A stretch of DNA of 64,000 bases, taken from assembly GCA_965218625.1 (NCBI GenBank), contig CBDCLG010000004.1:62001-126000 (forward strand). The letters are read 5' to 3'. The first letter of the stretch is position 1. The number at the start of each line of letters is the position of its first letter. Below are positions 1 through 6,797 of this stretch, one piece after another. A program made the translations under genes and the position numbers. Source of the stretch: Bin5 sp965218625 (GTDB taxonomy: Bacteria > Chloroflexota > Anaerolineae > Caldilineales > Caldilineaceae). The notes below the pieces were generated by a model. It had not been told where the DNA came from. It saw only the letters and a program-made list of their open reading frames with translations, and did not search any database.

Positions 1-42
1 GTCGCGTTGGAGGAGATATTCTGAGAAGTAAAGGAACGGACT

Positions 43-1827
43 ATGAGTATCAGTTCAGACCGGGCCAGGCTATCGCAGAAGAAGACGCTTGAATTTCTGC
101 GGGATGAGCCGAAGTTGACCGACATGGTAACGGTGTACCGGTCAGACAGAAACGGCCCTTCCAGTCAATTTATCTATTGCGCTCTGATTCCATCTGCTCA
201 AGTGGAGAGGTCGCTCTCAACTTTGAGGTGGGACTTGAAGGTGGATTTGGGGATGCCCGGCGCGGTTGAGCGCTACCGAGACGGCCGGGAGCAGACTGAT
301 TACATCCGCTACGGGGATGATTGCGGGCGCGAACCTCTGGTCATAAAACGCAACTTTGGCGAGATGCGGGATGACTATATGGAAGTATCCGAAGAGTTCC
401 GTCTTTTCCATAATCTATATCACAACAGAAAGACGGATGAATACATCAAGATCGATGACGATGGCAGTGAAGACACGGTGATTCTTGTCAAGTCGGACTG
501 CATTCAGATCAGACTTAAGGAGATTCGCCAATTTCTGGCGGTCAAAGAGATGCACCTGTGGATCCAGTACGACTATCTGGAATATTCGGAGCGCTCGCTG
601 GTAGAACTCGGTCTCAAAGGGGGCCGAACTGTGCAGCGAGACAACAGTGTCTCGTGGAGACTCTCGTGTCATGACTCCCCTGATGTCCGCAGTTACAAGG
701 CATTGAGTCAACTGCTGGGCAATCGGCTTGCCGAACCACTGCCAAAGTCCAAGAGTGGTTTCCCGGGATTTGCCAAGGAACCGGAGAAGAAGCATGTCGA
801 ATTCATCATCGATGTCGATGAAAACGGGGATGAGGTCTCGTTCACATCCGATCCGGACGCTCTGGCAAATCACTTTGGCGTAAATCCTCATGTGCCCAAT
901 TACCTGACTCCTGTGCATTTTCGCAGACAGGTCTTGGACAAGTACTACCAACAGCCCAGCAAGTATTCTGTGGCGGATTCGCTGCTGCACTGTGGCCGGC
1001 TGTGGGTCATGGCGATTGACAACCAACATGATGATAAGGTCTGCGCTTGGTTGGGCGACCTCGGGCGAGACCTGCCCTACAATGAACGGCTTCACTGGCG
1101 AGCGCACAACATCCCGCCATCGGGCAGCATGAGCGAAACATTTTACAAGCGTCAGTTACTGGCCCTGCACGTCGATTCAGATCGCCCTGACCTCCTGTTT
1201 AAGCAGCGTTACGATGAGTTGATAGAGGCGTGCAAGGAACATCTGGGTTGGCAGTTGTTACAACCGTTGCACTCAGGCGACCAGCACCACCTTGACAGCT
1301 TACGCATCCCGGCCGCGGACGAACAGCGCGATTTTGATGAGTTGGTGTTGAGCCTTGCCAAGATACTGATCGACTCTTTGCATGTAAAACGCCTGAATTC
1401 ACTGCTTTCGGAGGAGCAGAAAGAAGGAGTAGGGGAGGGCAGCATTGCGCTTCTCGAAGCTGTGCTGGCATCCCGCAACGTCGAAGGCGCCGCCGGGCAT
1501 ATCGCGTTCTTGCGTAACCTCCAGAGTCTGCGCTCCAGTTCTTCGGCTCATCGCAAAGGAAGCAGATACAAGAAGATTGCGAAACAGTTCGATATCGAAG
1601 GCCAGAATCTGCACGATGTGTTCGCCGGAATCCTTTGGCAGGCGCTGGACTTTCTCAACTTCCTTATCCTTCTCGTGCGGGGAGGACGCGTTAAGCATGC
1701 CGAACAGAACAGATCGGAGGAAATGTACGCGATTCTTGATGAGTTGGTTGGATTCGTGGATGCCGGTTCACCCGATGGCTCCGTCAACCATGATGATCTC
1801 ATTTATGAACTGCGTACAAAGCCATGA
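43..1827 (+). CDS. Unknown 594-aa protein coupled to a PIN nuclease
   Basis: I do not recognise this family. The protein is soluble and acidic, with no signal peptide or membrane segment. Near the C-terminus, the stretch LRSSSSAHRKG places an Arg (about 497) and a His (about 503) in an RX5H arrangement like the RX4-6H motif of HEPN RNases, followed by a helix-rich segment. Similarity to HEPN is my inference only. The ATG has a good Shine-Dalgarno (AAGGAA, 6 nt spacing). The stop codon overlaps the start of the following PIN-domain gene as ATGA, so the two are very likely translated together. The surrounding 4.4 kb is AT-richer than the rest of the window, which suggests an accessory or transferred region. 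Confidence 0.75.
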   Translation: MSISSDRARLSQKKTLEFLRDEPKLTDMVTVYRSDRNGPSSQFIYCALIPSAQVERSLSTLRWDLKVDLGMPGAVERYRDGREQTDYIRYGDDCGREPLVIKRNFGEMRDDYMEVSEEFRLFHNLYHNRKTDEYIKIDDDGSEDTVILVKSDCIQIRLKEIRQFLAVKEMHLWIQYDYLEYSERSLVELGLKGGRTVQRDNSVSWRLSCHDSPDVRSYKALSQLLGNRLAEPLPKSKSGFPGFAKEPEKKHVEFIIDVDENGDEVSFTSDPDALANHFGVNPHVPNYLTPVHFRRQVLDKYYQQPSKYSVADSLLHCGRLWVMAIDNQHDDKVCAWLGDLGRDLPYNERLHWRAHNIPPSGSMSETFYKRQLLALHVDSDRPDLLFKQRYDELIEACKEHLGWQLLQPLHSGDQHHLDSLRIPAADEQRDFDELVLSLAKILIDSLHVKRLNSLLSEEQKEGVGEGSIALLEAVLASRNVEGAAGHIAFLRNLQSLRSSSSAHRKGSRYKKIAKQFDIEGQNLHDVFAGILWQALDFLNFLILLVRGGRVKHAEQNRSEEMYAILDELVGFVDAGSPDGSVNHDDLIYELRTKP

Positions 1828-2234
1828 TTTTTGTCGATAGCGGAGCTTGGATCGCCCTTTTCAATGCGAGAGATCAACATCATACGGACGCACGAGTGAT
1901 TTACAGTGAACTGGGGCAGCAGCAGACGAAGATCTTAACGACAGATTATGTAATCGATGAAAGCGTAACCCGGCTTAGATATGATGCGGGCTTTCCGGCA
2001 GCGGACAGTTTTCTCGAAACGATTGAACGCGCTGAAGGAACAAATGACTTAGTGGTAGCACGAATCGACGGGTCGGCCTTTGAGCAAGCCAAGCGGCTGT
2101 TTCGCCAGTACAGTTCCGAGAAACTGTCATACACCGATTGCACGAGCTTCGTTATGTGTCAGACGTATGGAATCTCCGACGCCTTCGCTTTTGATCGGCA
2201 TTTTCCAATTATGGGAGTCGCTCTGCTCCGGTAG
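1824..2234 (+). CDS. PIN-domain ribonuclease (VapC-like)
   Basis: This 136-residue protein has the layout of a PIN-domain metal-dependent RNase. It starts with the typical MIFVDSGAW strand, and four acidic residues sit at the expected places: Asp5, Glu46 (in VIDES), Asp105 (in YTDCTS) and Asp124 (in AFDRHF). PIN proteins of this size are often the toxin of a toxin-antitoxin pair or a tRNA/mRNA-cleaving effector. No small VapB-like antitoxin lies upstream. Instead the start overlaps the stop of the unknown 594-residue gene by 4 nt, so that protein may be the partner. This pairing is inferred from position alone. Confidence 0.85.
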   Translation: MIFVDSGAWIALFNARDQHHTDARVIYSELGQQQTKILTTDYVIDESVTRLRYDAGFPAADSFLETIERAEGTNDLVVARIDGSAFEQAKRLFRQYSSEKLSYTDCTSFVMCQTYGISDAFAFDRHFPIMGVALLR

Positions 2235-2282
2235 TCGGCCTCGCCGACGAGTTCGCCTTCATTTTTCTTGCCGCATCCACCA

Positions 2283-2838
2283 ATGGGGTCCAATGCGACC
2301 GACGCACAGGCCAAACTCCCATACGCCGACTACGCAAAGACACCTGAAGACGAACGCTACGAACTTCTGGACGGGGCAGTGACAAAGATTCCGACGCCGC
2401 TGGTCTATCATCAGCGTGTCCTCGGCAATCTATTGTTTAGGGTGGCGCGATTCGTAAGTGAGCGCAAGTTGGGGCACGTCTAACCCAGGCCCACTGACGT
2501 GGTGCTGTCGGACACGACTGTGGTTGAACCGAACATCCTTTTCGTCTCTAGCCAGCGAAGCCACGTCCTCACGTCTGAGAATATTCAGGGCGCGCCCGAC
2601 CAAGTGGTCGAAATTCTCGATCGGCCGACAGACGAGCGCGATCGGACGTTCAAGCTTGACTTGGACGTCCTACGCGTGGTCAAAGAGTACTGGATTGTAG
2701 ACTCCCACGCCAAGACGATCATGGAGCTGCTTCGGTGCGAGAGTGGATGTCAGGTTAGCGGCATTTGCGGGGGAGGGGCAGACGTTGAGTTCACCGATAC
2801 AGGAGCGGTTCAGCGTCGCGCTTGAGAATTTACTCTGA
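2283..2838 (+). pseudogene. Broken Uma2-family (DUF820) endonuclease gene
   Basis: The reading frame matches the Uma2 family of PD-(D/E)XK-like proteins: an N-terminal YELLDG strand, YHQRVLGNLL, then DVVLSDTTVVEPNILFVS, NIQGAPDQVVEIL and KEYWIVD. An in-frame TAA at 2481-2483 interrupts it after RKLGHV. The frame then continues unchanged until a G-rich run at 2769-2778. Beyond that the expected C-terminus (TLSSPIQERFSVALENLL) is found only one frame over, ending at 2838. The gene therefore carries one nonsense codon and one frameshift. Both lesions could be decay; the G-run shift could also be a sequencing error. A TTG at 2268 is an alternative start. An intact Uma2 gene lies in the inositol cluster at 35.9 kb. 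Confidence 0.8.
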
Positions 2839-2918
2839 GGCTTAGGGAAAATGCGCTCAAATCTCGCAGGCTTAACAGAGTGACCAGCCATGAAGCTGCG
2901 GGAAAAAGGGCGATTCTT

Positions 2919-4400
2919 ATGAAGGAAAAGAGAATGGAAGAGACTACTGATGACACTCTTGAGACAATCAATCCGAAGGTCTTTGTCTCCTACAGCTGGA
3001 CGACTCAGCAGCATCAAGAACTGGTGAAATCGTGGTCTGATCGTCTCCTGTTGGATGGCGTTGATGTGATCGTCGATATCTATGACCTCAAAGGCGGACA
3101 AGACAAGTACGTCTTTATGGAGAAGATGGTCAATGACCCCACTGTGACTAATGTCTTGATCTTTTGCGACCGGGGTTATGTTGAAAAAGCGGACGATCGA
3201 AAGAAAGGAGTGGGAACCGAATCTCAGATTATTTCTCAAGAAATCTACGAGCAAGTCGAGCAGACCAAGTTCATACCGATCATGTGCGAATTTATAGGCG
3301 ACGGCACGCCTTGTCTCCCAGTATTCCTAAAGTCGAGGATTTGGATCGATTTCTCTTCTTCTGAAATGGTCAACAAGAATTGGGAGGGGCTAGTCCGACA
3401 ACTTTGCGGTAAGCCGCAACATGAGAAACCAAAGGTCGGCTCCCTTCCTGCTTACGTGGCAGCCACTTCTACACCACCAAGCCCTGCAAGCTACAAGTAC
3501 GATCTGTTGCGGCGATCGATTTTGGAGGCACAGCCCTCGCTTTCCCTGTATCGTAAAGAGTTTCTTGATGCTTGCATTCAGTTCGCTGACGAGTTACGAG
3601 TGCGAGAACGACCGGAAGTCGAGAACTTTGGCGAAAAAGTGCTTGAAGATTGTAGAAAGCTAATCCCAGTTCGAGACCATGTTGTTGATTGGGTTCTTCT
3701 TGAATCCGAGGTCTCACCATCGCAGAGCTTTTCTGAAGCATTAGTTTATTTGCTAGAAAGATTAGGAGACTTGGCTGCGCGTCCCGAGGAGCTGAATACG
3801 TGGAACGAGACTTGGTTTGAAGCACATAGAATCTTTGTGTACGAGACTTTCCTATACATTGTTGCGGCTCTCTTGAAAACGCGCGCCTATAAGGACTTAA
3901 ATGAGGTTCTTACTTCGAGCTACCTGTCATCAGAAGCAACATATTATCAGCGACGTCCGTTCATCAATTTCGGTTCCTTTTGGACGAAAGCCGAATTCCT
4001 GAACTCAACACTTTCCACCGATAATACAAAGTATTTGAGCCCTGCAGCAGAGGTTGTACGCAGGCAGGCTAACAGAGAAGATCTACCATTTACTGAGCTC
4101 ATACAGGCCGACCTGCTCGCGCTGCTGATGTCTCTAATCCCTCCTACTGCGAGGTGGTTTCCTCAACTCACTCTTTATAATTCGCATTATGGTGCGTACC
4201 CGTTCTTCATCCGCGCCAGCCAGCACAAGCACTTTTTGAATCTTGCGACAATTACAGGAATGGCCGACGCAGACGAGCTTAGGGCAACGGTAGGTGAAGG
4301 GCTCAATCGTCTTTCAGCGTCGGGATGGGATGCTCACGGAGGCTACTACTCCAACTATTGGAATGAATTGAACTTGGACAATCTCGACTCCCATAAGTGA
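2919..4400 (+). CDS. SEFIR-domain (TIR-like) protein with unknown C-terminal region
   Basis: Roughly the first third is a SEFIR domain, the bacterial/IL-17-receptor relative of TIR. It begins KVFVSYSW, followed by DGVDVIVDIYDLKGGQDKYVFME, then a VLIFCDRGY strand, KADDRKKGVGTESQIIS and a FIPIMCEF strand. In other bacterial proteins SEFIR/TIR domains act as NAD-consuming or signalling modules in conflict systems; no such activity can be read from the sequence here. The remaining 300 residues are mostly helical and I do not recognise them. I chose ATG 2919 (AAGGG upstream); GTG 2880 and ATG 2934 are possible. It lies in the AT-rich patch with the PIN and Uma2 genes and converges on groEL. Confidence 0.8.
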   Translation: MKEKRMEETTDDTLETINPKVFVSYSWTTQQHQELVKSWSDRLLLDGVDVIVDIYDLKGGQDKYVFMEKMVNDPTVTNVLIFCDRGYVEKADDRKKGVGTESQIISQEIYEQVEQTKFIPIMCEFIGDGTPCLPVFLKSRIWIDFSSSEMVNKNWEGLVRQLCGKPQHEKPKVGSLPAYVAATSTPPSPASYKYDLLRRSILEAQPSLSLYRKEFLDACIQFADELRVRERPEVENFGEKVLEDCRKLIPVRDHVVDWVLLESEVSPSQSFSEALVYLLERLGDLAARPEELNTWNETWFEAHRIFVYETFLYIVAALLKTRAYKDLNEVLTSSYLSSEATYYQRRPFINFGSFWTKAEFLNSTLSTDNTKYLSPAAEVVRRQANREDLPFTELIQADLLALLMSLIPPTARWFPQLTLYNSHYGAYPFFIRASQHKHFLNLATITGMADADELRATVGEGLNRLSASGWDAHGGYYSNYWNELNLDNLDSHK

Positions 4401-4454
4401 GAGGCATGCGTGAGTGCTGGCGGATAGCCAGAGAGTCAGTACTCGCAAATAGGA

Positions 4455-4479
4455 CGCCGGGGACATGCCATCCCCGGCG
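4455..4479. terminator. Hairpin between convergent genes
   Basis: Perfect 9-bp inverted repeat (CGCCGGGGA / TCCCCGGCG) with a 7-nt loop. It sits between the stop of the SEFIR gene (+) and the stop of groEL (-). The flanks are only modestly U-rich on either strand (CCTTTAT on +), so it could serve as a two-way terminator of moderate strength. Confidence 0.55.
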
Positions 4480-4519
4480 CCTTTATCGAACTCAATTCAC
4501 TTCCACAAACCAACCGAAC

Positions 4520-6157
4520 CTACATCATCCCGCCCATGCCGGGGTCACCCGCTGGCATCGGCTTCTCTTCCTCAGGAATGTCCGTAATCAACGCCGCCGT
4601 CGTCAGGATCATCGCTGCAATCGAGCTCGCGTTCTCGACCGCGCTGCGCGTCACCTTCACTGGGTCGGACAGACCGGCATCCATCATGTCGACATAGTCG
4701 TTCTGAATCACGTCGTAGCCCGTGTTGGCATGGCCGCCTTCGTGCAGACCGCGCACCTTCTCGATCACAACCGCGCCGTCCAGACCGGCGTTGTTGGCAA
4801 TCATGCGCATCGGCTCCTCGAGCGCTCGCCTCAGAATGCGGGCGCCGGTCGCCGCGTCGGCATCGTCCATGTCCAGACTGTTCAACGCGGGGACCGAGTT
4901 GATCAGAGCAACGCCGCCGCCGGGCACAACGCCCTCTTCGACCGCGGCGCGCGTGGCGCTCAGCGCGTCCTCGACGCGGGTCTTGCGGTACTTGAGCTCG
5001 GTTTCGGTCGCGGCGCCGACGCGCAGAATGGCAACGCCGCCGGCCAGCTTCGCCAGCCGCTCTTGCAGCTTCTCGCGGTCGTAGTCGCTCGTGCTCGTAT
5101 CGATCTCGGCCCGAATCTCCTCGATCCGACCCTGGATCTCGTCGGTGCCGCCGTGGCCGCCCACAATCGTCGTGGCGTCCTTCGAGCTGATCACCTTGTC
5201 AGCTTGGCCCAGGTCCTCCAGCTGCGCGCTCTCCAGCGTCCTGCCAACCTCTTCCGACAGCATTTGCCCGCCGGTCAGGATGGCGATATCGCGCAGCATC
5301 GCCTTGCGGCGGTCGCCGAAACCGGGCGCCTTGATCGCCATCGCGTTGAACATGCCGCGCAGCTTGTTCAGCACCAAAGTGGCCAGCGCCTCGCCGTCCA
5401 CGTCCTCGGCAATCACGATCAGCTCGCGCTTGCCGACCTGGACCAGCTTCTCAAGCAGGGGCACGATGTCTTGCGCGCTGCTGATCTTCTTGTCCGTGAT
5501 CAGAAGGTAAGGCGCGTCGAGCTCCGCCTCCATCCGCTCATTGTTGGTGACAAAATAGGGGCTGAGGTAGCCGCGGTCCAGCTGCATACCCTCGACGTAC
5601 TCGGTCTCGAACTGCAGACCCTTGCTCTCCTCGACCGTGATGACGCCGTCCTTGCCGACCCTGGCCATCACTTCAGCGATCAGATCGCCGATCTGCGAAT
5701 CGGCCGCGGAGTTACTGGCGACCTGGGCGATCTCTTCCTGGCCCGCCACGGGGATCGCCATACCCTTGAGGGCGGAGACAATCGCGTCGGAGCTGGCCTC
5801 GATGCCCCGCTTGAGCAGCATCGGGTTGGCGCCGGCCGTAACGTTCTTCAGGCCTTCGTTTACAATCGACTGGGCCAGTACGGTGGCAGTCGTCGTCCCG
5901 TCGCCGGCGACGTCATTTGTCTTCGTTGCCGCTTCCTTGAGCAGCTGCGCGCCCATGTTCTGGAACGGGTCTTCAAGTTCGATCTCTTTGGCGACCGTGA
6001 CGCCGTCGTGAGTGACGGTCGGGCTGCCCCACTTCTTGTCGAGCGCCACATTGCGGCCCTTGGGGCCAAGTGTGGTCTTTACCGCATCCGCCAGGGCGTC
6101 GATGCCCTGCTTCAGGCTGCGGCGCGCTTCCTCTTCAAACACAATTTGCTTTGCCAT
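4520..6157 (-). CDS. groL: Chaperonin GroEL (60 kDa)
   Basis: Full-length 545-residue group I chaperonin. It forms the double-ring ATP-dependent folding chamber in the cytoplasm together with GroES. Family hallmarks are visible: MAKQIVFEEEARRSLKQGID, the ATP site TLGPKGRNVALDK and GDGTTTATVLA, the catalytic VGGHGGTD/REKLQERLAKLAGGVAILRVGA region, and a short Gly-Met tail ending GMGGMM. The ATG is preceded by GGAGGAGATAG. It follows groES by 79 nt and is under the same promoter and CIRCE operator. A single groEL is seen in the window; whether the genome has another copy cannot be judged here. Confidence 0.98.
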   Translation of the reverse strand: MAKQIVFEEEARRSLKQGIDALADAVKTTLGPKGRNVALDKKWGSPTVTHDGVTVAKEIELEDPFQNMGAQLLKEAATKTNDVAGDGTTTATVLAQSIVNEGLKNVTAGANPMLLKRGIEASSDAIVSALKGMAIPVAGQEEIAQVASNSAADSQIGDLIAEVMARVGKDGVITVEESKGLQFETEYVEGMQLDRGYLSPYFVTNNERMEAELDAPYLLITDKKISSAQDIVPLLEKLVQVGKRELIVIAEDVDGEALATLVLNKLRGMFNAMAIKAPGFGDRRKAMLRDIAILTGGQMLSEEVGRTLESAQLEDLGQADKVISSKDATTIVGGHGGTDEIQGRIEEIRAEIDTSTSDYDREKLQERLAKLAGGVAILRVGAATETELKYRKTRVEDALSATRAAVEEGVVPGGGVALINSVPALNSLDMDDADAATGARILRRALEEPMRMIANNAGLDGAVVIEKVRGLHEGGHANTGYDVIQNDYVDMMDAGLSDPVKVTRSAVENASSIAAMILTTAALITDIPEEEKPMPAGDPGMGGMM

Positions 6158-6236
6158 TGCTGTCTATCTCCTCCGGTTTGTCCCGCTCTTCAGTGGCGGG
6201 GAATTTGAACCCTTTCAGTTTCGAATGTAGGGACTT

Positions 6237-6527
6237 CTAGCTTTCAACCAGCGCCAGAACATCGGATTCCTTGAGAATCAGATATTCGGTCGTATCCAGC
6301 TTGATGTTGGTGCCGGAATACTTCGCGTACAATACGATGTCTCCGACGGAGACCTCCATATCGATGCGTTTTCCGACTTCGTCCCGCCCGCCGGGACCCG
6401 CAGCGACCACCTCGCCCTGCTGGGGCTTCTCTTTGGCAGTTTCCGGCAGATAGATACCCGTGGAAGTCTGATCCTCCCCTTCCAGAGGCTGGACTACCAG
6501 CCGGTCACCGAGCGGCTTGAGATTCAT
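6237..6527 (-). CDS. groS: Co-chaperonin GroES (10 kDa)
   Basis: 96-residue Cpn10. The sequence starts MNLKPLGDRLVVQPLEGEDQ and contains the mobile-loop region (TSTGIYLPETAKEKPQQG) that docks on GroEL, then GDIVLYAKYSGTNIKLD and the C-terminal YLILKESDVLAL. The frame is open further upstream, but the ATG at 6527 has a strong ribosome binding site (GGAGGAAGGT) and matches the family start exactly. The upstream part is untranslated leader containing a hairpin. First gene of the groES-groEL operon. Confidence 0.97.
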   Translation of the reverse strand: MNLKPLGDRLVVQPLEGEDQTSTGIYLPETAKEKPQQGEVVAAGPGGRDEVGKRIDMEVSVGDIVLYAKYSGTNIKLDTTEYLILKESDVLALVES

Positions 6528-6584
6528 GCGACCTTCCTCCTTGCTTTGCGACTCTTCCTGATTGGTTAACGGTGTAAATTTGAT

Positions 6585-6609
6585 TTGCCCGTCAATTGTT
6601 GACGGGCAA
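6585..6609 (-). promoter_or_regulatory. Perfect palindrome in the groES leader
   Basis: TTGCCCGTCA and TGACGGGCAA form a perfect 10-bp inverted repeat around a 5-nt centre (ATTGT). It lies in the transcribed leader between the CIRCE operator and the groES ribosome binding site. It could be an mRNA hairpin that affects stability or translation, or a second operator site. The sequence does not say which. Confidence 0.6.
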
Positions 6610-6693
6610 TTCGGTTCGACGATGACCAACTATCCTGACCTGTCTCGCATCGCTCGACTCAAGCCTTGCGCAGTAAGGACAAGCTCAAGCCCC

Positions 6694-6720
6694 TTGGCAC
6701 TCAATTACCCTGAGTGCCAA
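6694..6720 (-). promoter_or_regulatory. CIRCE operator (HrcA binding site)
   Basis: TTGGCACTC, 9 nt, GAGTGCCAA. This matches the CIRCE consensus (TTAGCACTC-N9-GAGTGCTAA) with one symmetrical change per arm and the exact 9-nt spacer. It starts a few bases downstream of the -10 box, the usual location for HrcA repression of groESL. No hrcA gene is in the window. Confidence 0.93.
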
Positions 6721-6730
6721 ACCATCAGAA

Positions 6731-6759
6731 AGTGTAGCATAGTTCCCGTCGCATGACAA
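6731..6759 (-). promoter_or_regulatory. groES-groEL promoter (sigma70-type)
   Basis: On the minus strand: -35 TTGTCA (6754-6759), 17-bp spacer, -10 TACACT (6731-6736). The predicted transcript start falls next to the CIRCE element, so a bound repressor would block initiation. Confidence 0.8.
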
Positions 6760-6797
6760 GATTCCGATCGTTGGGAAATGTAAGCGTTTTATTAGCG

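Noticed and set aside
4397..6208. Long open frame on the plus strand opposite groEL
   Set aside because: It is a mirror of the GC-rich groEL codons, with low-complexity Arg/Leu/Ala content and no family pattern. groEL itself is certain.
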